The position numbers and the translations under genes were made by a program. 64,000 nucleotides of DNA. Origin: Pseudomonas entomophila. GTDB lineage: Bacteria > Pseudomonadota > Gammaproteobacteria > Pseudomonadales > Pseudomonadaceae. Shown piece after piece: positions 56,774 through 64,000 of the stretch (within the stretch, counting starts at the first letter, position 1; every line of letters begins with the position of its first letter). The notes beneath the pieces were generated by a model. The model was given only the letters and a program-made list of their open reading frames with translations, searched no databases and was not told where the DNA came from. The stretch is taken from positions 500,001-564,000 of the forward strand of contig NZ_CP070982.1 of NCBI RefSeq assembly GCF_018417595.1. Reading direction: 5' to 3'.

Positions 56774-58101
56774 ATGTGCACAAGGTAGTCTGGCAGGAGG
56801 GGATGTTGCTGCGTCCCCAGCATTTCCAGCACAACGACCGTTACTACGACAGCCAGATGAAGACCCGCACCCAGCTGCTGGGTACCTACACCTGGGGCTT
56901 CATCAACCTCGAGATCGACCTGCAGTTCCTCAACATGGGCAAGCTGGTGATCAGTCGCGCCGCCGGCATCCTGCCCGACGGCAGCCTGTTCGAGCTCGAC
57001 GGCAGCAGCGAGCCGCTGGCCCTGGACGTGCCGCCGAACACCGGCGCCACGCCGATCTTCATGGCCCTGCCGCTGGTCACCGGCAACCACATCGAGGCGC
57101 GCCGCCCCGAGCAGTCCGATGTGCTGACCCGCTACACCACCTACGAGGTGGAGGTGTCCGACTCCAACGCCGGCGACGACAACAGCAGCCAGATCAACTG
57201 CGCGCGCCCCGACTTCCGCCTGCTGCTGGGCGAGCAGCAGACCGACCAGGCCTACGTGAAGCTCAAGGTCTGCGAGATCCTCGACACCTCGCCCGACGGG
57301 GTCATCAGCCTCGACCCGGACTTCGTGCCGACCTTCATCCGCACCCACTCCTCGGTGTACCTGCTGTCGTGCCTGAAGGAAGTCATCAGCATGCTGGCAC
57401 TGCGCGGCGACACCCTGGCCGAGCGCATCCGCTCCAACGGCAAGGTCGGTGGCGCCGAGGTCGGCGACTTCATGATGCTGCAGTTGATCAACCGTACCGA
57501 ACTGCTGCTGCGCCATTACCTGAGCCTGGAACAAGTGCACCCCGAAGAGTTGTACCGCACCTTCCTGATCATGCTGGGTGACCTGTCGACCTTCTCCAGC
57601 GACACCAAGCGCCCGCGCCTGGATGCCCGCTACCAGCACAGCGACCAGGGTGCGAGCTTCCGCAAACTGATGGAGTCGATCCGCCAGGTGCTGTCGATGG
57701 TGCTCGAGCAGCACGCCATCGAACTGGAACTGCAGCAGCGCCAGTACGGCATCCTGGTCTCGCCACTGCACGACCCGGGCCTGCTCACCACCGCCTCGTT
57801 CGTGCTGGCGGCCAGCGCCAACTGCGAGTCCGAGGAGCTGCGCCAGCGCCTGCCGTCGCACCTGAAGGTCGGCCCGGTGGAGCGCATCCGCCAGCTGGTC
57901 AACCTGCACCTGCCGGGGCTCAAGGTCAAACCGCTGCCGGTGGCGCCGCGGCAGATCCCGTTCCACGCCAACAAGACCTACTTCATCGTCGAACTCGACG
58001 CCGCCGACCGCGCCAAGATGGACGGCTCCGGTGGCTTCGCCTTCCACGTCACCAGTGAGTTCTCCGATCTCGAACTGAAATTCTGGGCCATCAGGAACTG
58101 A
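56770..58101 (+). CDS. tssK: T6SS baseplate protein TssK
   Basis: Trimeric adaptor between the baseplate and the TssJLM membrane complex. The 443-aa product has the family start VVWQEGMLLRPQHFQHNDRYY and C-terminal region ending FYF-type FSDLELKFWAIRN. It overlaps tssJ by 4 nt (ATGA). Confidence 0.95.
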   Translation: MNVHKVVWQEGMLLRPQHFQHNDRYYDSQMKTRTQLLGTYTWGFINLEIDLQFLNMGKLVISRAAGILPDGSLFELDGSSEPLALDVPPNTGATPIFMALPLVTGNHIEARRPEQSDVLTRYTTYEVEVSDSNAGDDNSSQINCARPDFRLLLGEQQTDQAYVKLKVCEILDTSPDGVISLDPDFVPTFIRTHSSVYLLSCLKEVISMLALRGDTLAERIRSNGKVGGAEVGDFMMLQLINRTELLLRHYLSLEQVHPEELYRTFLIMLGDLSTFSSDTKRPRLDARYQHSDQGASFRKLMESIRQVLSMVLEQHAIELELQQRQYGILVSPLHDPGLLTTASFVLAASANCESEELRQRLPSHLKVGPVERIRQLVNLHLPGLKVKPLPVAPRQIPFHANKTYFIVELDAADRAKMDGSGGFAFHVTSEFSDLELKFWAIRN

Positions 58102-58103
58102 GC

Positions 58104-58973
58104 ATGAGCATGGACATGGATACCCCCCAGGACGACAAGACCGTCCTGTTCAACCAGGATGGCTCGGCTCCGGAAGGGCAGGCGCTCACCGCCCTGGGCG
58201 GTTCGGCGCGGGCCGAGCCGCTGGAGCAACGTGTGGTCTATTCGGCGCGCCTGCCCTCCAGCGGCAGCTTCAGCGTCGGCCTCAACCCACTGGTGGCCGC
58301 CGCCGGCGAGCTGCTCTCGGAAGTGGTGCGGCTCAAGCACAGCGACACCGCCGAAGACCTGAACAACCTCAAGGAGCGCCTGAGCGCTTGCGTGCGCGCC
58401 TTCGAGGCGCGCATCCACTACGAGGGCGTGGAGAACGGCCAGGTCACCGTGGCCCGCTACCTGCTGTGCACCGTGGTCGACGAGGCGGTGGTCACCACCC
58501 CCTGGGGCAACGAGAGCCAGTGGTCGCAGATGAGCCTGCTCAGCGCCTTCCACAACGAGACGTTCGGCGGCGAGAAGTTCTTCTCGCTGCTCGACCGGAT
58601 GTCGAAGAACCCGGTCAAGCACCTGCCGATGCTCGAACTGATGTACCTGTGCCTGTCGCTGGGCTTCGAGGGCAAGTACCGGGTCATCGACCGCGGCATG
58701 TCCGAACTGGAAGGCATTCGCGACGCGCTGTTCCGGCAGATCCGCCAGCTGCGTGGCGACGTGCCGCGCGAGCTGTCGCCGCGCTGGGAAGGCCTGGACC
58801 AGTTGCGCAACAGCCCGGTGCGCATCGTGCCGTGGTGGAGCGTGGCGCTGTTCACCCTGGTGTGCCTGGTGGTGATGTATTCCGGTTTCGCCTGGGTGCT
58901 GGGGGAACAGCGCGCGACCGTCCTGCAACCCTTCCAGACGCTTGAGCAGCCTGCGGCCCAACCGCGGCAGTGA
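58104..58973 (+). CDS. tssL: T6SS membrane protein TssL (DotU type), short form
   Basis: Inner-membrane partner of TssM. The 289-aa protein has the DotU core (NPLVAAAGELLSEVVRLKHS, YLLCTVVDEAVVTTPWG) and one C-terminal membrane segment around residues 247-268. There is no OmpA-type peptidoglycan-binding domain after it, so cell-wall anchoring would need another protein or the TssM/TssJ partners. Confidence 0.94.
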   Translation: MSMDMDTPQDDKTVLFNQDGSAPEGQALTALGGSARAEPLEQRVVYSARLPSSGSFSVGLNPLVAAAGELLSEVVRLKHSDTAEDLNNLKERLSACVRAFEARIHYEGVENGQVTVARYLLCTVVDEAVVTTPWGNESQWSQMSLLSAFHNETFGGEKFFSLLDRMSKNPVKHLPMLELMYLCLSLGFEGKYRVIDRGMSELEGIRDALFRQIRQLRGDVPRELSPRWEGLDQLRNSPVRIVPWWSVALFTLVCLVVMYSGFAWVLGEQRATVLQPFQTLEQPAAQPRQ

Positions 58974-58987
58974 CACAAGGACCTGTG

Positions 58988-61900
58988 ATGAAGAATTTTT
59001 TCAAGAAAGTAGGCGCCTTCCTCGCCAAGACCTGGGTCTGGAGCCTGCTGCTGGTGCTGGCCCTGGCCTTGCTGGTGTGGTTCGCCGGGCCACTGCTGGC
59101 GGTGGCCGACAACAAGTTCTGGGAAGACGCCGCGGCGCGTTTGCTGACCATCAGCGTGCTGTTCCTGCTGTGGGGCCTGTGGATGGTGTTCGCCAGTTGG
59201 CGCGCCAACAACCGCAAGCAAGCCGAGCTTGAGAGCGAGGACGGCCGCGAGCGCCTGGAACGCGAGGAACGCAAGGAAGAGGAGGGCAAGGAGATCAAGG
59301 CCCGCTTCAAGCATGCCTTGTCCACGCTCAAGCATTCGAGCCTCTACGGTGGCCGCAGCGAACGCTGGCGCCGTGACCTGCCCTGGTACCTGGTGCTCGG
59401 TCCGCAGGGTGCGGGCAAGACCAGCCTGATCGACCATTCGGGCCTGGAGTTCCCGATCAACGCGCTGGAGCGCAAGCTCGCCCGTGATCCGTCCAATGGC
59501 GATTTCTGCGACTTCTACTTCGCCGAGCAAGCCGTGCTGGTGGATACCGCCGGGCGTTTCCTCAACCAGTCCGACAGCGAGATCGACGGCAGCGCCTGGC
59601 GGGTGATGCTCGACCAGCTGCGCCTGCGCCGGCGCAACCGCCCGCTCAATGGCGTGGTGGTCACCGTGCCGCTGGACACGCTGCTCGGCGGCGAGGCCGC
59701 GGTCAACGACCTGGCGCAGAAAGTCCGCTCGCGGCTGCAGGAGCTGCGCCAGCGCCTGCACGTCGAGGTGCCGGTGTACCTGGTGCTGAGCAAGACCGAT
59801 CGCCTGCAAGGTTTCGACGCCTTCTTCGACCAGCAGTCGCGCGAAGAGAACGAGCAGGTGTTCGGCATCACCTTCGGCAAGGGCCAGAACGGCGCCGACA
59901 CCGAGCTGCTGGCCAAGGAATTCCAAGGGCTGCTGCAACGCCTTGGTGACCAGGTCACCCAGCGCATGCACCACGAGCGCAACACCCTGCGCCGGGCGCG
60001 GATCCTCGATTTCCCGCACCAGCTGGGGCGCATCGGCGACCAGTTGTGCCTGTTCGTCGACGCCGCCTTCACCGGCAACCGCTACCAGCGCGCCAGCCAG
60101 CTGCGCGGCTTCTACCTGACCAGCGCGCCGCACCAGGCGCCGCAGGTGGACAGCGACAATGGTTACCATCCCGGCCAGCCCGGGCGAGCCGCGCCACAGG
60201 GGCGCTCGCGTTTCATCCTGCAGCTGTTCAGCCGGGTGATCTTCCCCGAGTACGACCTGGCCGGCCTCGACCAGCGCGAACGTCGACGCATCCATTGGGG
60301 CCAGCGTGCGGTCTACCTCGGCGCCCTCGCGGCGCTGGCGCTGTTCGGCGTGCTGTGGGCCGGCAGTTTCTCCGGCAACCATGAACGCCTGGAGCAGGTA
60401 CGTGAGCTGGGCCAGCAATGGCACCGCCAGCACGTTGGCCTGGGCGCCCGCGACGACGCCCTGGCCGCGCTCAAGCCGCTGGACACCGCCTGGCAGGCTT
60501 CGCGCGTGTTCCCTGAGCGCAGCGACGCTTCGTGGCTGCACCGCGGTGGCCTGTACCAGGGCGTGCCGGCCAACGAAGTACTGCAGCCGGCCTACCAGCG
60601 CGAGCTGGAAACCCTCCTGCTGCCACGGGTAGCACAGATGGTCGAAGGGCAGATTCGCGGTAACCTGAAAAGCCGTGAGCGGCTGCTCAACAGCCTGCGC
60701 GCCTACCTGATGCTCGGCATGCCCGACCGCCGCGACCAGGGCTGGCTCAAGGACTGGGTGGCGGCTGGCTGGTCGCAGCAGTACCCCGGCAACACCGCCG
60801 TGCAGGAAGGCCTGAACGCTCATTTCGGGCGCCTGCTCGAGCAGCCGTTCGCCTACCCGCTCAACGACGCCCTGGTGGCCCAGGCGCGCCAGGTGCTGCG
60901 CGCCGAGTCCCTGGCCAGCGTGGTCTACCGGGTATTGCGCGAACAGGCCCGCAGCCTGCCGGAGTACCGCCTGAGCCAGCAGCTCGGGCCGCAGGCCAGC
61001 CAGTTCGTTGGTATCGACTACCCGATCCCCGGCTTCTACACCTCCCAGGGTTACCAGCAGTACTTCTCGGTGCAGGGCGCCAACCTGGTCAACGACATCC
61101 TGCGCGACAACTGGGTGCTGGGCGAGGGCAGCGGCATCAGTGACATGGACATGCGCCGGCTGATGGTCGAGCTGGAGCAGCTGTACTTCCGCGACTACGC
61201 CAACTACTGGGGCGAGGCGATCAACCAGGTCGGCCTGATCCCGTTCAACGACGCGGGCGAAAGCGCCGACCAGATGTCGGCGCTGACCGCCGCCAACTCG
61301 CCGCTGCTGCTGTTGCTCACCGAGGTGCGCGAGAACACCCGCTTCCCGGTGCTGGCGGAAACCCCGGACGAAGGCAGCCAGGCGGCCGAGGCCGCGGCTG
61401 GCAAGGCCGCCGCCAAGAAGCTCGGCAAGGGCGGCGCGGCAGTGGCCGGCGCCGTGGCCGACAAGGCCCGCGATGCCCTGGCCAAGAAGCCGCTGCCGGA
61501 CACCGCGCGCATGGCCCTGCAACGGCGCTTCGAGCCGCTGCACCGGTTGCTCGACGACAACAACGGCCCGGGCCCCGACCTGGCGCCGACCATGCAGGCG
61601 CTCAACGACCTGCAGCAGCAGATGGCCGGCCTGGCCCGTTCCAACCAGGCCGAGGAAGCCTCGTACCAGATGGCCAAGGCGCGCATGTCGGGCCAGCGTG
61701 ATGCCCTGAGCAGCCTGCGTAACAGCACCACGCGCCTGCCGCGGCCAGTGGCCGGCTGGTTCAACCTGCTGTCCGACGACATTTGGCGCATGGTGCTCAA
61801 CGACACCTACAGCTACCTCAACCAGCGCTACCAGAGCGAGCTGTACAGCTTCTATGGCCGCGCCATCGAGTCGCGCTACCCGTTCAACGCTCATGGCACC

Positions 61901-62515
61901 AGCGATGTGGCGATCAGCGATTTCCGCGATTTCTTCAAGGCTCAAGGTGTGGCGGACCGCTTCTTCGATACCTACATGCGCCCGTTCGTCAGCGGTGAAG
62001 CCGGCACCTTCCGCCTGCGCAGCCTCGATGGCCAGAGCCTGCCGATGGCCAGGGCCTACCTGGAGCAGATGGGCGCGGCCCAGACCATCCGCCAGAGCTT
62101 CTTCGCGCAGAACCCGGAAGAGCCGCAGGTGCAGTTCAAGCTCGAGCCGTACACCCTCGACCCGTCGGTGAGCCGCGCCGAGTTCCGCTTCGGCGACACG
62201 GTGATCGACTACCGCCACGGCCCGATCGTCTCCACCAGCCTGAAGTGGCCGACCGAAGCCCAGGACGGCAACAGCAGCCTGACCCTGGAGCAGCTCAACG
62301 GCCGCCCCATGGCGCTGGAGAAGAACGGCGGCCCGTGGTCGCTGTTCCGCCTGCTCGACCTGATGCAGACCGAGTACCTCAAGGGCCGCGACACCATGGT
62401 GCTCAAGGCCAATGTCGGCGGCATGCGCGCCAACTACCTGCTGACCAGCCAGCGCACGCCGAACCCGTTCGACATGAACGTGCTGCGCGGCTTCCGCCTG
62501 CCAGGGGAGCTGTGA
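58988..62515 (+). CDS. tssM: T6SS inner-membrane protein TssM (IcmF type)
   Basis: Spans the inner membrane and periplasm to meet TssJ. The 1175-aa protein has two N-terminal membrane segments (about residues 16-37 and 47-66), a cytoplasmic NTPase domain with Walker A GPQGAGKT at 138-145, a third segment near 441-460 and a large periplasmic part. The start MKNFFKKVG has AAGGA 6 nt upstream; an in-frame ATG at 58970 overlaps tssL and is rejected. Its TGA overlaps the next ATG by one base. Confidence 0.95.
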   Translation: MKNFFKKVGAFLAKTWVWSLLLVLALALLVWFAGPLLAVADNKFWEDAAARLLTISVLFLLWGLWMVFASWRANNRKQAELESEDGRERLEREERKEEEGKEIKARFKHALSTLKHSSLYGGRSERWRRDLPWYLVLGPQGAGKTSLIDHSGLEFPINALERKLARDPSNGDFCDFYFAEQAVLVDTAGRFLNQSDSEIDGSAWRVMLDQLRLRRRNRPLNGVVVTVPLDTLLGGEAAVNDLAQKVRSRLQELRQRLHVEVPVYLVLSKTDRLQGFDAFFDQQSREENEQVFGITFGKGQNGADTELLAKEFQGLLQRLGDQVTQRMHHERNTLRRARILDFPHQLGRIGDQLCLFVDAAFTGNRYQRASQLRGFYLTSAPHQAPQVDSDNGYHPGQPGRAAPQGRSRFILQLFSRVIFPEYDLAGLDQRERRRIHWGQRAVYLGALAALALFGVLWAGSFSGNHERLEQVRELGQQWHRQHVGLGARDDALAALKPLDTAWQASRVFPERSDASWLHRGGLYQGVPANEVLQPAYQRELETLLLPRVAQMVEGQIRGNLKSRERLLNSLRAYLMLGMPDRRDQGWLKDWVAAGWSQQYPGNTAVQEGLNAHFGRLLEQPFAYPLNDALVAQARQVLRAESLASVVYRVLREQARSLPEYRLSQQLGPQASQFVGIDYPIPGFYTSQGYQQYFSVQGANLVNDILRDNWVLGEGSGISDMDMRRLMVELEQLYFRDYANYWGEAINQVGLIPFNDAGESADQMSALTAANSPLLLLLTEVRENTRFPVLAETPDEGSQAAEAAAGKAAAKKLGKGGAAVAGAVADKARDALAKKPLPDTARMALQRRFEPLHRLLDDNNGPGPDLAPTMQALNDLQQQMAGLARSNQAEEASYQMAKARMSGQRDALSSLRNSTTRLPRPVAGWFNLLSDDIWRMVLNDTYSYLNQRYQSELYSFYGRAIESRYPFNAHGTSDVAISDFRDFFKAQGVADRFFDTYMRPFVSGEAGTFRLRSLDGQSLPMARAYLEQMGAAQTIRQSFFAQNPEEPQVQFKLEPYTLDPSVSRAEFRFGDTVIDYRHGPIVSTSLKWPTEAQDGNSSLTLEQLNGRPMALEKNGGPWSLFRLLDLMQTEYLKGRDTMVLKANVGGMRANYLLTSQRTPNPFDMNVLRGFRLPGEL

Positions 62516-63243
62516 TGCAGCCTGCCACCCCCTGGCGCAGCGCGGCGCGCACCGACCCGGGCAAGGTCCGTGCGCGCAATGAGGACGCCTTTCTCGACTG
62601 CCCGCAGCAGGGGCTGTGGGCAGTCGCCGATGGCATGGGCGGCCACGAGGCTGGCGATGTCGCCAGCCAGATGATCGTCGAGAGCCTGGCCGAACTGCCG
62701 GCCAGCAGCACGTTCGACGAGCGCGTGGTCGCCGTGCGCCAGTGCCTGCACTGGATCAACCGGCGGCTCGGCCAGGAGCTCACCGTGAGCGTCGAAGGCC
62801 AGGCGCGGATCATCGGCAGCACCGTGGTCACCCTGCTGCTCGAAGGCCGCCGCGGTGCCTGCGTGTGGGCCGGCGACAGCCGCTGTTATTTATGGCGCGG
62901 CCAGCGCCTGTACCAACTGACCCGTGATCACTCGCTGCAGCAGCAACTGATCGACAAGGAGCGCATGAGCGCCGAGCAGGCCCGCGAGCACCCCTCGGCG
63001 CGGGCCTTGACCCGTGCAGTCGGTGCCAGTGCCAGCCTGACCCTGGAAGTGCTGGAGTTCGAGGCGTGCCCGGGTGATGTGTTCCTGCTGTGCAGCGACG
63101 GCCTGTACGACGGCGTGGAGAGCGGTGGCCTGGGCCACGCGCTGGACCTGGCCTCGCCTGGCGAAGCCCTGCAACGCCTGTTCGAAACCGCCCTGGGCGG
63201 TTCGGCGAAAGACAACCTGACCGCAGTGGTGATCCACCGATGA
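62515..63243 (+). CDS. PP2C-family protein phosphatase of the T6SS (PppA/Stp1)
   Basis: Removes Thr phosphate and switches the secretion system off in related clusters. The 242-aa protein has the PP2C metal-binding and core motifs in order: RARNEDAF, AVADGMGGHEAG, WAGDSRCYLWR, LTRDHS, LCSDGLYD and KDNLTAVVI. It overlaps tssM by 1 nt and the kinase gene by 4 nt (ATGA). An upstream in-frame extension lies inside tssM and is rejected. Confidence 0.93.
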   Translation: MQPATPWRSAARTDPGKVRARNEDAFLDCPQQGLWAVADGMGGHEAGDVASQMIVESLAELPASSTFDERVVAVRQCLHWINRRLGQELTVSVEGQARIIGSTVVTLLLEGRRGACVWAGDSRCYLWRGQRLYQLTRDHSLQQQLIDKERMSAEQAREHPSARALTRAVGASASLTLEVLEFEACPGDVFLLCSDGLYDGVESGGLGHALDLASPGEALQRLFETALGGSAKDNLTAVVIHR

Positions 63244-64000
63244 ACCTTGGCAGCGGCGACGCGCTGGATGTGCTCGACGCACTCGAGCAAGACAGCGAGT
63301 CGACCTATTTCGCATTCAACCAGGCCATCGCGCCCGAGCCCGCCCGCACCGGCAAGGGCCGGCGCAAGCGGCGGGGCAAGGGGCGGGCACCTGCCACCGC
63401 GCAGGCGCCGGCCGCCACCCCGGCGCGTGCGCTGCCACCGTTGCCCGACGTGCTCGCCGGGCGCTACCGCCTGGAGCGCCTGCTCGGTGCGGGCGGCATG
63501 GGCCGGGTGTACCGCGCCCGCGACCTGTTGCAGGAGCGCTTCGGCGACCCGCAACCGCTGCTGGCGCTGAAACTGATGAGCGACCAGTTGGCCACCGCTC
63601 CGGACGCCAACGCCCTGCTGTTCAACGAGTACGCCCTGACCAGCCGCCTGCGCCACCCCAATCTGGTACGCCTGCAAGGCTTCGCCGTCGATCCGGAGAG
63701 CGATCGTGGCTTCATCACCATGGAACTGATGCGCGGCACTTCCCTCGATCGCCTGCTCTGCGACCAGCCGATGGGCCTGGCCTGGGCGCAGGTGCGCGAG
63801 ATCGCCGTGCCGCTGCTCGATGTGCTCGCCTGCGTGCACAGCCAGGGCGTGGTACATGGCGACCTCAAGCCCAGCAACGTGATGCTCACCGACGACGGCC
63901 TGCGCCTGTTCGACTTCGGCCTGGGCATGGCCCTGGAAGGCCCGCTGGCCGGCCTGCCGCACCTGAGCCATGGCCGCTTCGAGGCCTGGACCCCAGCGTA
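63240..64000 (+). CDS. Ser/Thr protein kinase of the T6SS (PpkA/Stk1), 5' part only
   Basis: The first 253 codons are present; the gene runs off the window. After a basic Gly/Arg/Lys-rich linker (residues of about 35-65) comes a Hanks-type kinase domain: glycine loop LLGAGGMGRVYRARD, the ATP-binding Lys in LALKLM, the catalytic loop HGDLKPSN and DFG. The catalytic loop has Gly in place of the Arg of HRD; the Asp, Lys and Asn are kept, so activity is likely. It should act with the phosphatase on the FHA protein. Confidence 0.92.
   Translation, partial: MNLGSGDALDVLDALEQDSESTYFAFNQAIAPEPARTGKGRRKRRGKGRAPATAQAPAATPARALPPLPDVLAGRYRLERLLGAGGMGRVYRARDLLQERFGDPQPLLALKLMSDQLATAPDANALLFNEYALTSRLRHPNLVRLQGFAVDPESDRGFITMELMRGTSLDRLLCDQPMGLAWAQVREIAVPLLDVLACVHSQGVVHGDLKPSNVMLTDDGLRLFDFGLGMALEGPLAGLPHLSHGRFEAWTPA

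Overview
The window is chromosomal DNA from a fluorescent Pseudomonas, most likely of the P. putida group. The protein sequences are typical of pseudomonads (RpoB of 1357 aa, RpoC of 1399 aa, EF-G of 715 aa, KatA of 479 aa). The order 23S-5S-birA-coaX-SPOR gene-tRNAs-tuf-secE-nusG-rpl-rpoBC-str-S10-spc-alpha-katA-ferritin-uvrA-MFS-ssb matches what I remember of P. putida. The species call rests on recall and synteny, not on a search.

Layout. 1-1620: 3' part of a 23S rRNA gene, a 5S gene and the rRNA operon terminator. 1730-3861: birA, coaX and a small SPOR-like membrane protein gene. 3973-6659: four tRNA genes (Tyr, Gly, Thr, Trp) interleaved with the first tuf gene, secE and nusG. 6779-17608: rplKAJL and rpoBC. 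17698-22167: str operon (rpsL, rpsG, fusA, second tuf). 22220-36000: S10, spc and alpha operons, 28 genes from rpsJ to rplQ, including secY and rpoA. 36173-43275: katA, a non-haem-type ferritin gene, uvrA (minus strand), a YajR-like transporter gene and ssb. 43276-43814: a 539-base intergenic region, the only long gene-free stretch. 43815-64000: a type VI secretion operon (tssA-B-C-E-F-G-clpV-sigma54 activator-small lipoprotein-fha-tssJ-K-L-M-PP2C phosphatase-kinase) that runs off the right edge.

How the parts work together. The first 36 kb is the core transcription and translation block. It makes ribosomal proteins, elongation factors, RNA polymerase subunits and the SecE/SecY translocon parts from a few long transcripts, and good sigma70-type promoters are visible at the operon heads. 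The katA and ferritin genes form an oxidative-stress and iron-storage pair; uvrA and ssb serve DNA repair and replication. The T6SS block has the gene order I recall for the P. aeruginosa H2-T6SS, with a sigma54 activator and a Thr phosphorylation switch (FHA, phosphatase, kinase). It has no hcp, vgrG, PAAR or effector gene in view.

I found no clearly new biological system. The points most worth a second look are regulatory: a terminator plus promoter splitting the spc operon between rpsN and rpsH, a -10 box in the loop of a perfect hairpin before tRNA-Trp, an attenuator-like hairpin in the rpsL leader, a lone terminator and candidate post-transcriptional control sites ahead of tssA, and a ferritin without its haem-ligand methionine.
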